Below are positions 9,727-18,850 of a stretch of 64,000 nucleotides of DNA, piece after piece (the first letter of the stretch is position 1; every line of letters starts with the position of its first letter). The notes beneath the pieces were generated by a model, which was given only the letters and a program-made list of their open reading frames with translations, ran no database searches and had not been told where the DNA came from. The stretch is from assembly GCA_014655195.1 (NCBI GenBank), contig BNBH01000034.1, positions 1 through 64,000 on the forward strand. The letters are read 5' to 3'. A program made the position numbers and the translations under genes. The stretch comes from Streptomyces cellulosae (GTDB lineage: Bacteria; Actinomycetota; Actinomycetes; Streptomycetales; Streptomycetaceae).

Positions 9727-10247
9727 AACTGATCACACCCTTGGTCGGTTCGGCTTCGCCGGCCCGGGCGACGCATCCCCGCGCACCCCGCCAGAACCAT
9801 CGTGCCACCAACGAGCCCGCCCTAACCGGCCGCTGACACATCGTCCGCCTCAAGATCCCGCCGCCCTCGCCGCCGTACCGGACACGGAGAGGCAACACCT
9901 GTTTGTCGTACGGCAATTCGAGAGAACACCCGCACGGGGAATTCAGCGACCTCCCGGGGGATTACGCGGGACTTACGGACATCCCTTCTCCAGGCCCTCA
10001 CATCGTGTTCGCAGGCGATTCGAATAACAGCTGTTCCACCCTGACAAGAGGACATGTCGCCGCCAGTCACCCCCCTCCCCCATGACCGGATTGATCCGGA
10101 ACAATCCTGACAAGAACGGCTGGCGTGAGGGGGGACACGGCAACAACACGGCACCCCTTCACTCGTGTTGCCCACCACGCCCACGGCATGCGCGCATTGC
10201 CGATTCCGGGGTACCCGAACGCGATAACCAGGAATGACGTCGGGCGT
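9727..10247. other. Noncoding stretch with no recognised feature
   Basis: No frame here has Streptomyces codon bias with a start. It contains some locally AT-richer pieces (for example GGAATTCAGCG near 9948 and CGAATAACAGCTG near 10021) that could be promoters or operators, but nothing matches a pattern I know. Confidence 0.4.
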
Positions 10248-10277
10248 TTTACGTATTCCCGAAGACGACGCTAGGGT
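10248..10277 (+). promoter_or_regulatory. Candidate vegetative promoter of the acyltransferase gene
   Basis: TTTACG (10248-10253) and TAGGGT (10272-10277) with 18-bp spacing, resembling the Streptomyces TTGAC-N18-TAGRRT pattern, about 85 bp before the start codon. Confidence 0.45.
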
Positions 10278-10361
10278 GCCTGAGATGTTCCACGCTGCCT
10301 CGTCCCCCGCAAGCGCAGCGAGCTCCCCGATCGCCTCCCCGTTCCACCGCCGGGAGGGCCA

Positions 10362-11555
10362 GTGACGAACTCGCAGCGACCGTACGGCAACAGCAGGACG
10401 CCGCTCCCACCGGTGCAGACGCCGGCGGACGGAGTGCCGACCCCGCGCACCAGGATCCCGGACGGCTCCCGGCCCGCCCCGGGCGGCAGACAGCGCGACG
10501 CGTTCTTCGACAACGCCAAGTACCTGGCGATCGTGCTGGTGGCCGTCGGCCACGCCTGGGGGCAGCTCCTGGACGACGGGGCGGTCGAGACCGCCTACCG
10601 GGTCGTCTACACGTTCCACATGCCGGCGTTCATCCTCATCTCCGGCTACTTCTCCCGCAGCTTCGACCTGCGCCCCAAGCATGTGCGGCGCCTGGTCACC
10701 GGGGTCGTCGTCCCCTACGTCGTCTTCGAGACCGCGTACTCCCTCTTCCAGCGCTACGGCAACGACGAGCCGGAGCACGGCATCACGCTGCTGGACCCCA
10801 CGTACCACCTGTGGTTCCTCTGCGCCCTGTTCGTGTGGCGGCTGACCACGCCGGTGTGGAAGGCGATCAAGCACCCGCTGCCCGTCTCGCTGGTGCTCGC
10901 CGCGCTCGGCTCGGTGTCCCCGCATATCGGCGACGACCTGGAGCTCCAGCGGGTGCTGCAGTTCCTCCCCTTCTTCGTGCTGGGCCTGACCCTGCGCCCC
11001 GAGCACTTCCGGATGGTCAAGCGCCGCTCGGTGCGCCTGGCGTCCGTGCCGGTGTTCGTCGCGGCGGCCGTCACGGCCTGGGCGACGATGCCGTACATGC
11101 GGCTCGGCTGGCTCTACCACAGCGACGCGGCCCAGGAGTTGGGCACGCCCTGGTGGACCGGCCCCGTCACGGTGTGGGCCACGCTCGGCTGCTCGCTGGT
11201 GATGACCGTCTGCTTCTTCGCCTGGGTGCCGCGCCGCCGCATGTGGTTCACCTCCCTCGGCGCGGGCACCATCTACGGCTATCTGCTGCACGCCTTCCTG
11301 GTGCGCGCGGGCAACTACACGGACTTCTACGACCAGCCCGCGCTGCACGAGCCGCTCGGCGTGCTGGGACTCACCGTCTTCGCGGCCGCCGCCGTGACGC
11401 TGCTGTGCACCCGGCCGGTGCAGCGGGCGCTGCGCTGCGTGGTGGAGCCGCGCATGGAGTGGGCGTTCCGGAAGGACGCGGGCGAGGCGGCCCCCATCCG
11501 TCAGCAGCCCCGGACGGCCGAGGTGCGGGCGCAGGGCGAGAAGGTCTCCGTCTAA
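10362..11555 (+). CDS. Acyltransferase family 3 integral membrane protein
   Basis: 397 residues from a GTG with GGGAGGG upstream. After a 45-residue polar tail the sequence begins FFDNAKYLAIVLVAVGHAWG, the typical first helix of the acyltransferase-3/fucose-4-O-acetylase family, with the conserved His in VGHAW and the TFHMPAFILISGYFSRSF motif. About ten membrane helices follow. Such proteins transfer acyl groups to sugars or cell-surface molecules; the substrate here is unknown. It converges with the HD-domain gene, their stop codons overlapping by 3 bp. Confidence 0.88.
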   Translation: MTNSQRPYGNSRTPLPPVQTPADGVPTPRTRIPDGSRPAPGGRQRDAFFDNAKYLAIVLVAVGHAWGQLLDDGAVETAYRVVYTFHMPAFILISGYFSRSFDLRPKHVRRLVTGVVVPYVVFETAYSLFQRYGNDEPEHGITLLDPTYHLWFLCALFVWRLTTPVWKAIKHPLPVSLVLAALGSVSPHIGDDLELQRVLQFLPFFVLGLTLRPEHFRMVKRRSVRLASVPVFVAAAVTAWATMPYMRLGWLYHSDAAQELGTPWWTGPVTVWATLGCSLVMTVCFFAWVPRRRMWFTSLGAGTIYGYLLHAFLVRAGNYTDFYDQPALHEPLGVLGLTVFAAAAVTLLCTRPVQRALRCVVEPRMEWAFRKDAGEAAPIRQQPRTAEVRAQGEKVSV

Positions 11556-12004
11556 CGGCCCGTGCCGCCCGCGTCCAGGCCCAGCAGGGCGCGCATCCGC
11601 GCGTACTTGGCGGTCAGCCGGGCGCGGGTGGCGTCGTCGAGGACGGCGAGGCGGGCCGGGTCGGCGTTGTGCGCCAGGTCCGCCTCCTTCACCAGCAGGG
11701 CGCCCGGGGTGGCCAGGATGCGGGCCGCGTACTCCTCGGGCGGCTCGCCGGACCTCTTGGTCACGGCGAGGACGATGTCCTTGGTGCGCCGGGTGAGCGC
11801 CGCCTCCTCCAGCCACGCTCGGCTCAGCTTGTCGTCCTCCACGGAGTCGTGCAGCCAGGCCGCCGCGATCTGCTCGTCGTCGCCGCCCCGCAGCCGTACG
11901 CCCTCGGCGACCGCGCGCAGGTGCTCGGCGTAGGGGCGGCCCGCCTTGTCGGTCTGGCCGGCGTGTGCGGCGCGGGCGGTGGCCTCGACCTCGGCCAGGT
12001 CCAT
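11552..12004 (-). CDS. HD-domain phosphohydrolase, SpoT/MESH1-like
   Basis: About 150 residues. HLRAVAEGV and AWLHDSVED form the H...HD metal-binding motif of HD hydrolases, and the later KEADLAHNADPARL supplies the distal Asp region, as in small (p)ppGpp hydrolases. ATG (product MDLAEVEATARAAH) is chosen; GTG at 12022 would add six residues. Neither has a good ribosome site. It lies 41 bp after the PP2C gene in the same direction. Actual substrate unknown; a ppGpp-hydrolase role is inference from the family. Confidence 0.75.
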   Translation of the reverse strand: MDLAEVEATARAAHAGQTDKAGRPYAEHLRAVAEGVRLRGGDDEQIAAAWLHDSVEDDKLSRAWLEEAALTRRTKDIVLAVTKRSGEPPEEYAARILATPGALLVKEADLAHNADPARLAVLDDATRARLTAKYARMRALLGLDAGGTGR

Positions 12005-12045
12005 GAGCGGTGTCCGGTTCACGCGACCAGTGTGCCCGGCGCGGC

Positions 12046-13224
12046 TCAGCGGACCGCGGCCGCGGTGGGGCCCTCGCGGCAGATCAGCAGCAGCGCCCGG
12101 TCGTCGTTGACGTCCTTGGCGACGGCCTCGATGAGGTGCCAGGCGGCGCCGTGGAAGCCGCCGACGACATAGCGGTCGGCCTCGCCGGTGAGCCGGTCGA
12201 TGCCCTCGACCATGTCCCGGTCGGAGGTCTCCACCAGGCCGTCGGTGAACAGCATCAGCACGTCGCCGGGGCGCAGCGAGCCCTTCACCGGGTCGAACTG
12301 GGCGCCGTCGTACACGCCCAGGAGGGGCCCGTCGGCGGCCTTCTCCTCCCAGCGGCCGCTGCCCGCGCTGAGCTGGAGGCCCGGCGGGTGTCCGGCCGAG
12401 TAGAGCTCGTAGTCGCCGGAGTCCAGGTCGAGGACCAGGTGGATGGAGGTGGCGAAGCCCTCGTCCCAGTCCTGGCGCAGCAGATAGCCGTTGGCGGCGG
12501 GCAGGAAGTCGTGCGGGGGCAGGCTGCCGAGCAGGCCGCCGAAGGCGCCGGACAGCAGCAGGGCGCGCGAGCCGGCGTCCATGCCCTTGCCGGAGACGTC
12601 GGTGAGGACGACCTCCAGGGTGCGCCCGCCGTTGGTGCGGGCGGCGACCACGAAGTCGCCGGAGAAGGACTGGCCGCCCGCGGGACGGAGTGCCATCTCC
12701 CGGTGCCAGCCCGTCGGCAGCTTGGGCAGCTTGCTCTGCACGCGGATGCGCTCGCGCAGGTCGAACAGCATGGTGCCGCCGCGCCGCCAGGGCACGCCGA
12801 CCCGGCTGCGGAACTGGGCGACGAGCAGCCCGAAGAAGCCGCAGGCCGCGACGACCAGGACCACGCCGGGGGTGACCCGTGCCACGCCCTCGGTGTACGG
12901 GCCGAGTTGCACGGCCTCCACGATCAGCGCGGTGGCCGCGGCCGCGTAGAGCCCGAGCAGGCTGGCCGGGCGCAGCAGCAGGCCGCCCGCGACGATCGGG
13001 ATGCACAGGGCGGACGGCGAGCACCACACGGAGTTGGCGAGGGTGCCGGCGGCGATCAGCGGGACGGTGAGGAGCAGTCCGGCGAGCGCGATCCAGTCCG
13101 AGCCGTCGCCGCGGAAGTAGTCGACGGCGGCCCGGCGCACGCCGACGCGGGCCCGGTGCCACTGCTTCTTCAACCGGGCCGTGAACGTTTCGGCCGCCGC
13201 GCGCCGCTCTCGTCCTGCTGCCAT
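12046..13224 (-). CDS. Membrane-anchored PP2C (SpoIIE-type) serine phosphatase
   Basis: 392 residues. The N-terminal third has four or five membrane helices (about residues 45-135); the cytosolic C-terminal domain carries the PP2C/SpoIIE metal-binding blocks SGDFVVAARTN, VLTDVSGKGMDA, FTDGLVETSD and NDDRALLLI. Such enzymes dephosphorylate anti-sigma antagonists or similar partners; no partner is encoded beside it here, though an RsbW-like ATPase occurs near 44.8 kb. Divergent from the Eis-like gene across 165 bp. Confidence 0.88.
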   Translation of the reverse strand: MAAGRERRAAAETFTARLKKQWHRARVGVRRAAVDYFRGDGSDWIALAGLLLTVPLIAAGTLANSVWCSPSALCIPIVAGGLLLRPASLLGLYAAAATALIVEAVQLGPYTEGVARVTPGVVLVVAACGFFGLLVAQFRSRVGVPWRRGGTMLFDLRERIRVQSKLPKLPTGWHREMALRPAGGQSFSGDFVVAARTNGGRTLEVVLTDVSGKGMDAGSRALLLSGAFGGLLGSLPPHDFLPAANGYLLRQDWDEGFATSIHLVLDLDSGDYELYSAGHPPGLQLSAGSGRWEEKAADGPLLGVYDGAQFDPVKGSLRPGDVLMLFTDGLVETSDRDMVEGIDRLTGEADRYVVGGFHGAAWHLIEAVAKDVNDDRALLLICREGPTAAAVR

Positions 13225-13389
13225 CAGTTCGGGACCCTATCCATCCAACCGGCCGCTTGGCACGGGAGGTCCAGCTTGTCCCCCCTGACGGGGACCGGAC
13301 TCACAGTGAACTTCACCCGGAGCCGTCCCGGGGCCGGGGCGGCGGAAATTGCCTCGCCCCGATTCCGGGGGCCTGGTAGGCATGGCCCC

Positions 13390-14640
13390 ATGGTCGACGA
13401 TCACATGGGCCCGGAGCCCGAACTGCGCAGCCTGCGGCCCGACGAGTGGGACGGCGCGTACGGGAACCTGCTGCGCGCCTTCGGCGGGCTGACGGAGGCC
13501 GACGAGGAACGTCAACTGTGGCGCTCCCTGACGGAGTTCGGCCGCTTCCTGGCCGCCTGGGACGGTGACCGGTGCGTGGCGTCCGGGGGCGCCTTCTCCT
13601 TCCGGCTGACGGTGCCCGGCGGGGCGTCGGTGCCGGCCGCGGGCGTGACGATGGTGAGCGTGGCCGCCACCCACCGGCGGCGCGGGCTGCTGACCTCCAT
13701 GATGCGCCGGCAGCTGGACGACATCCGTAGCTGGGGCGAGCCGCTGGCGGTGCTGACGGCGTCGGAGCCGGCGATCTACGGCCGGTTCGGCTACGGAGCG
13801 GCCACCTTCCAGCTGGACGCGGAGATCGACACCGTGCGCGCCGGTCTGACGGTGCCGGACGGTACGGACGACGTACGGCTGCGGTACGCGGACCCGGCGG
13901 AGGTGCTGGACGTGTGCGAGGCGGTCTACGCACAGCTGGTGCCGGGGCGTCCCGGCATGCTGGCGCGGCGGCCCGGCTGGGAGAAGCCGGGCGTGCTGGA
14001 CCCGGAGAGCCGGCGGGGCGGGGCGTCGCCGCTGCAGTGCGTGGTCGCCGAGCGCGACGGCGCGACGGTCGGGTACGCGCGGTTCCGGGTGAAGCCGCAC
14101 TGGGGTCCGGGCGGGCATGACGGCGAGGTGGCGCTGAACGCCCTGGACGCGCTGGACCCGGCGGCGGCCGCCGCGCTGTGGCGGTTCCTGTTCGACCTGG
14201 ACCTGACGTCGTCGCTGCGGGTGCGGGGGCGTCCGGTGGACGACGCCTGGCAGTACCTGGTGCGGGACGTGCGGCGCTGCCGTCCGGCGCTGCGGGACGC
14301 GCTGTACCTGCGTCCGGTGGAGGTGGGCGCGGCGCTCGCGGCGCGGACGTACCGGACGCCGGTGGACGTGGTGCTGGAGGTGGAGGACGCCTTCTGCCCG
14401 TGGAACGGCGGGCGCTGGCGGCTGAGCGGGGACGCCAAGGGGGCCGTCTGCGAGCCCACCCGGGACGCGGCCGACCTCGCCCTGTCGGTGCGGGAGCTGG
14501 GCGCCGCCTATCTGGGAGGGGTGAGCCTGACCGCGCTGGCGGCGGCCGGGCGGGTGCGGGAGCTGCGGGGCGGCGCGCTGGCCGAGGCGTCGGCGGCGTT
14601 CGGCAGCGACCCGGCGCCGTGGCTGCCGCACGGCTTCTGA
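13390..14640 (+). CDS. Eis-like GNAT N-acetyltransferase
   Basis: 416 residues (ATG, product MVDDHMGPEPELRSL). The acetyl-CoA loop VSVAATHRRRGLLTSMM matches the V-x-x-x-R-R-x-G-L motif of Eis proteins, followed by AIYGRFGYG with the conserved Tyr. The three-part architecture of Eis (two GNAT folds and a C-terminal SCP2-like domain) fits the length, and the protein ends in Phe, whose carboxylate is catalytic in mycobacterial Eis. Such enzymes acetylate amines, including aminoglycosides; natural substrate unknown. The open frame extends far upstream but without similarity. Confidence 0.88.
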   Translation: MVDDHMGPEPELRSLRPDEWDGAYGNLLRAFGGLTEADEERQLWRSLTEFGRFLAAWDGDRCVASGGAFSFRLTVPGGASVPAAGVTMVSVAATHRRRGLLTSMMRRQLDDIRSWGEPLAVLTASEPAIYGRFGYGAATFQLDAEIDTVRAGLTVPDGTDDVRLRYADPAEVLDVCEAVYAQLVPGRPGMLARRPGWEKPGVLDPESRRGGASPLQCVVAERDGATVGYARFRVKPHWGPGGHDGEVALNALDALDPAAAAALWRFLFDLDLTSSLRVRGRPVDDAWQYLVRDVRRCRPALRDALYLRPVEVGAALAARTYRTPVDVVLEVEDAFCPWNGGRWRLSGDAKGAVCEPTRDAADLALSVRELGAAYLGGVSLTALAAAGRVRELRGGALAEASAAFGSDPAPWLPHGF

Positions 14641-14677
14641 CCAGCGGCGCGCTTCAGGGGCGCCGGGGCGTGCGAGG

Positions 14678-15499
14678 TCAGGCCCGCTGGCAGCCCGGGC
14701 ACCAGAAGAGGTTGCGGGCGGCGAGGTCGGCGGTGCGGATCTCGCCGCCGCAGATGTGGCAGGGCAGGTTCGCCCGGCGGTAGACGTACACCTCGCCGCC
14801 GTGGTCGTCGACGCGCGGCGGGCGGCCCATGGCCTCGGGGGTGTGCTCGGGGCGGACGGTGTCGATGCGGTTGTTCCGGACGCCCTCGCGCATCAGGGCG
14901 ACCAGGTCGTCCCAGATCGCGTCCCATTCGGCGGGGGTGAGGTCCTTGCCGGCCCGGTAGGGGTCGATGCCGTGCCGGAACAGCACCTCGGCCCGGTAGA
15001 CGTTGCCGACGCCCGCGACGACCTTCTGGTCCATGAGGAGCGCCGCGACCGTCGTACGGCTGCGGCTGATCCTGCGCCAGGCGCGCTCGGGGTCGGCGTC
15101 GGGCCGGAGGGGGTCCGGGCCGAGCCGGTCGTGTATCGCCCGCTTCTCGGGCTCCGTGATCAGGGCGCAGGTGGTGGGGCCGCGCAGGTCGACGTACGCG
15201 GTGGAGCCGGTCAGACGCAGCCGCACGGTGTCCGTGGGCGGCGGCGCCGGGGCCGGTCCGAAGGTGACCTTGCCGAACAGGCCGAGGTGGATGTGCACCC
15301 ACTCCGGATGGCCGGGGTCGCCGAAGCCCAGGAAGAGGTGCTTCCCGTGGGCGTCGGTGGTGCGCAGCGGGGTGCGGTCGAGGAGGGCCGCGGCGTCGCT
15401 GAACTTGCCCTGGGGGCTGGTGACGCGCAGGGAGGAGTCCGCCCGGAAGGCCTCGGCGTAGTCCTCGGCCAGCCGGTGGATGGTGTGTCCCTCGGGCAC
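14678..15499 (-). CDS. Formamidopyrimidine/endonuclease VIII-type DNA glycosylase (Nei2-like)
   Basis: 273 residues from GTG. The product begins (M)PEGHTIHRLA: Pro and Glu right after the initiator are the catalytic residues of the Fpg/Nei family, and PEGHT (rather than PELPE) points to the Nei branch. The helix-two-turn-helix contains MDQKVVAGVGNVYRAE, and the C-terminal zinc finger has CHICGGEI...FWCPGC. It removes oxidised bases and nicks the site. 43 bp downstream of rpiB, same direction, probably cotranscribed. Confidence 0.92.
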   Translation of the reverse strand: MPEGHTIHRLAEDYAEAFRADSSLRVTSPQGKFSDAAALLDRTPLRTTDAHGKHLFLGFGDPGHPEWVHIHLGLFGKVTFGPAPAPPPTDTVRLRLTGSTAYVDLRGPTTCALITEPEKRAIHDRLGPDPLRPDADPERAWRRISRSRTTVAALLMDQKVVAGVGNVYRAEVLFRHGIDPYRAGKDLTPAEWDAIWDDLVALMREGVRNNRIDTVRPEHTPEAMGRPPRVDDHGGEVYVYRRANLPCHICGGEIRTADLAARNLFWCPGCQRA

Positions 15500-15542
15500 G
15501 GTCCCCCTCGCTCGCTCCGCTGTCTGTGTCCGGGTCCGGAGG

Positions 15543-16028
<486 letters not shown>

Positions 16029-16148
16029 GCGTCGAGTGTGACACGGCCCTTCCGGGGAAGCGGCGCGGGGTGGGCGGTGTGAAAGGTGTGAGCCAATCCA
16101 CAGGACCTCAGGAAAAGCTCGGGTAAAGATTGGAAATCAAAGGTTCCT

Positions 16149-16171
16149 GTGAAAGTAGGCCTCCGTTTCAC
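16149..16171. promoter_or_regulatory. Inverted repeat upstream of the first permease
   Basis: GTGAAA and TTTCAC flank GTAGGCCTCCG. The 11-base string CCTCCGTTTCA recurs upstream of the second, paralogous permease at 25353-25363, so a common regulator is possible. Confidence 0.35.
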
Positions 16172-16232
16172 TGGTTCAGCTCGTGCACCGCTCGTACGGG
16201 TACCGCTCAACCGGCGCAAAGGAAGACCCCAC

Positions 16233-17711
16233 ATGACTTCGCAGCCGACCCTCACCAAGGCGGGTAACGGCCCCGAGGGCCCCGGAGGCCCGCCCACGGG
16301 CTCCGGGCTCCAGGCCGGTCTCAAGAACCGGCACCTGTCGATGATCGCCATCGGCGGTGTCATCGGCGCCGGACTCTTCGTCGGTTCCAGCACCGGCATC
16401 GCCACCACCGGTCCCGGCATCCTCCTGTCGTACGCGCTCGTCGGCACGCTCGTGGTGCTGGTGATGCGGATGCTCGGCGAGATGTCCGCGGCCAACCCGA
16501 CCTCCGGATCCTTCTCCGCGCACGCCGACCGCGCCCTCGGACCCTGGGCCGGATTCACCATCGGCTGGCTCTACTGGTTCTTCTGGGTCGTCGTGCTCGC
16601 CGTCGAGGCGACCGCGGGCGCCGCCATCCTCGAAGGGTGGATACCCGCCGTCCCCCAGTGGGGCTGGGCGCTCATCGTGATGCTGGTGCTGACCGCGACC
16701 AACCTGGCGTCGGTCGGCTCCTACGGCGAGTTCGAGTTCTGGTTCGCCGGGATCAAGGTCGTCGCCATCGCCGCGTTCATCGTCGTCGGCGGGCTGGCCG
16801 TGTTCGGCCTGCTGCCCGGCGTCGACAGCGAGCAGGCGGGCCTGTCCAACCTGACCGGCCACGGCGGCTTCCTGCCGAACGGCGCGGGCGCCGTCCTCAC
16901 CGGCATCCTGCTCGTGGTGTTCTCCTTCATGGGCAGCGAGATCGCCACCCTGGCGGCCGGCGAGTCGGAGGACCCGCAGCGGGCCGTCACCAAGGCCACC
17001 AACAGCATCATCTGGCGGATCGGCGTCTTCTACCTCGGCTCGATCCTCGTCGTGGTCTGTCTGCTCCCCTGGGACAGCGAGGCCATCGCCGAGGACGGCT
17101 CGTACGTCGCCGCGCTGGACTCGCTCGGCATCGCGCACGCGGGCCAGATCATGAACTTCATCGTGCTGACGTCCGTGCTGTCCTGTCTCAACTCCGGGCT
17201 CTACACGGCCTCCCGGATGGCCTTCTCGCTCGGTGAGCGCGGGGACGCGCCGAGGGCGTTCGCCCGGACCACCCACCGGGGCGTGCCGCGTGCCGCGATC
17301 CTCGTGTCGGTCGTGTTCGGCTTCGTCGCGGTCTTCTTCAACTACAAGTTCCCCGACTCCGTCTTCCTCTTCCTGGTCAACTCCTCCGGCGCGGTCGCGC
17401 TGCTGGTGTGGCTGGTCATCTGCTTCTCGCAGCTGCGGATGCGGAAGATCATCCAGGCGGAGGCGCCGGAGAAGCTGGTCGTGCGGATGTGGCTGTACCC
17501 GTACCTGACCTGGCTGAGCATCGGGTTCATCGCCTTCGTGCTGGTCTACATGCTCACCGACACCGAGCACGACGGCCGGTCCACGGTGCTGCTGACGCTG
17601 CTGGTCGCGGCGGTGGTGCTGGCGATCGCCCTGGTCCGGCACCGGCTGGCCGGCCGGCGGGAGGCGGCCGGCGCCAGTGCCTCGGAGCGGGACGAGGTGG
17701 GCGTGGGCTGA
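16233..17711 (+). CDS. Amino acid permease (APC superfamily, GabP/AAT-like)
   Basis: 492 residues from ATG with GGAAG upstream. The first helix carries the family signature LKNRHLSMIAIGGVIGAGLF, followed by MRMLGEMSAANPTSGSFSAHADRALGPWAGF and GSYGEFEFWFAGIKV; twelve membrane helices can be traced. It is an amino acid:proton symporter; GABA or neutral amino acid uptake is typical of the subgroup, but the substrate cannot be read from sequence. A close paralogue lies at 25465. Confidence 0.9.
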   Translation: MTSQPTLTKAGNGPEGPGGPPTGSGLQAGLKNRHLSMIAIGGVIGAGLFVGSSTGIATTGPGILLSYALVGTLVVLVMRMLGEMSAANPTSGSFSAHADRALGPWAGFTIGWLYWFFWVVVLAVEATAGAAILEGWIPAVPQWGWALIVMLVLTATNLASVGSYGEFEFWFAGIKVVAIAAFIVVGGLAVFGLLPGVDSEQAGLSNLTGHGGFLPNGAGAVLTGILLVVFSFMGSEIATLAAGESEDPQRAVTKATNSIIWRIGVFYLGSILVVVCLLPWDSEAIAEDGSYVAALDSLGIAHAGQIMNFIVLTSVLSCLNSGLYTASRMAFSLGERGDAPRAFARTTHRGVPRAAILVSVVFGFVAVFFNYKFPDSVFLFLVNSSGAVALLVWLVICFSQLRMRKIIQAEAPEKLVVRMWLYPYLTWLSIGFIAFVLVYMLTDTEHDGRSTVLLTLLVAAVVLAIALVRHRLAGRREAAGASASERDEVGVG

Positions 17712-17734
17712 ACCGCCCCTCCCCGGACATGACA

Positions 17735-17778
17735 GAAGGGCTCGGCGGGCGCTGTGATCAGCGCCCGCCGAGCCCTTC
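17735..17778. terminator. Bidirectional terminator between the permease and bioY
   Basis: Perfect 20-bp stem (GAAGGGCTCGGCGGGCGCTG and complement) with a TGAT loop, between convergent genes. Confidence 0.9.
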
Positions 17779-17797
17779 GGCGTATGCGGTCAAGCCG

Positions 17798-18382
17798 TCA
17801 GCGCTTGTCGACGAGCTTCCAGGCGGTGGGCAGCAGGCCCATCGCGAGCGCGGCCTTGAGCGCGTCACCGATGAGGAACGGGGTCAGGCCGGCCGCGATC
17901 GCGGCGGAGGCGGACATCCCGGTGGCCAGGGCCAGGTACGGCACGCCGACGGCGTAGATGATCGCCGAACCGAGCAGCATCGTGCCGGCCGTGCGCCAGG
18001 CGGAGCGGTCGGCGCCGCGGCGGGCGAGCGCGCCCACGACGACGGACGCCAGCAGCATGCCGAGGATGTAGCCGAACGACGGCATGCCCATCCCGGACTT
18101 GCCCTCCGCGAACCACGGCACGCCCGCCATGCCCACCAGCGCGTACACCGCGAGCGAGGCGAAGCCGCGGCGGGCGCCGAGGGTGGTGCCGACGAGGAGC
18201 GCCGCGAAGGTCTGGCCGGTCACCGGCACCGGGGAGCCGGGGACGGGCACCGCGATCTGGGCGGCGAGACCGGTGAGCGCGGCGCCGCCGAGCACGAGGG
18301 CCGCGTCCCGGACACGGGAGGCGGGGACGAGGTCGGCGAGGACCTGTCCGGGCCGGGCGGAGGTGACGGTGGCGGTGCTCAT
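17798..18382 (-). CDS. bioY: BioY, biotin transporter substrate-binding membrane subunit
   Basis: 194 residues with six hydrophobic segments. GSPVPVTGQTFAALLVG and the GARRGFASLAVYALVGMAGVPWF block are the signature of BioY, the S component of energy-coupling-factor biotin importers. No EcfA/EcfT genes are adjacent, so it either works alone, as reported for some BioY proteins, or uses shared ECF parts elsewhere. Terminates at a shared hairpin with the permease. Confidence 0.93.
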   Translation of the reverse strand: MSTATVTSARPGQVLADLVPASRVRDAALVLGGAALTGLAAQIAVPVPGSPVPVTGQTFAALLVGTTLGARRGFASLAVYALVGMAGVPWFAEGKSGMGMPSFGYILGMLLASVVVGALARRGADRSAWRTAGTMLLGSAIIYAVGVPYLALATGMSASAAIAAGLTPFLIGDALKAALAMGLLPTAWKLVDKR

Positions 18383-18527
18383 GGGGACTCCCCGGGGATG
18401 AGGGCAGATGGGAACACGGCGACGCTATACCGGCGCCCCGGTGCCGATCACCAGCAGCGCTCGACAAAGGCTCGATCAGGGAGTTGGTGGGCTCCGGACA
18501 AACAGCGGGGGTTACACCTCGCCCGGG

Positions 18528-18541
18528 GTGACCCGGGTCAC
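18528..18541. promoter_or_regulatory. 14-bp palindrome between bioY and the ROK leader
   Basis: GTGACCCGGGTCAC is self-complementary and lies in the 303-bp divergent region upstream of both bioY and the sulfur leader ORF. Role unknown. Confidence 0.25.
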
Positions 18542-18685
18542 TGAGGTGACGTGGTGTCGCCGACACGGAGGGGCCGAGGAGCGGCTGTAGGGATCCACCA
18601 ACACGGGCCGTCGTGCGCGGGCGTGCCGTCTCGCCCGTCGGTCACGGTCTGGGCAGCGGGAGTGACCGTTTGCTAGCTTCGGGCC

Positions 18686-18769
18686 ATGGTCGCCCAGTCC
18701 CGGAACTTCACCTCGCGTCGCCACGTCGATCTGCGACGCGTGGGCGCCACTGCCTGTCGCCTCCTCTGA
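18686..18769 (+). CDS. Cysteine-containing leader peptide (27 residues) before the ROK gene
   Basis: A 27-codon ORF: it begins MVAQSRNFTSRRHVDLRR and ends ATACRLL. The SRRHVDLxR core and the cysteine near the C-terminus match the short putative leader peptides found upstream of sulfur-metabolism genes in streptomycetes. TAGCTT (18674-18679) lies 6 bp before the ATG, so the message may be leaderless. A hairpin (CGAGGCG/CGCCTCG, 18770-18801) starts at its stop codon and precedes the ROK start at 18851, so ribosome stalling at the Cys codon could alter downstream expression. Too short for routine ORF calling. Confidence 0.7.
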   Translation: MVAQSRNFTSRRHVDLRRVGATACRLL

Positions 18770-18850
18770 CGAGGCGGGCGGAGCGGATCCGGCGCGCCTC
18801 GACTCCCGTACGACGGCGCAGTGTCGGACCCGTTCCCGAGGAAGTTCCCC

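Noticed and set aside
12010..13389. Upstream part of an 876-codon frame leading into the Eis-like gene
   Set aside because: Antisense to the PP2C gene; the real start is ATG at 13390, giving the family length.
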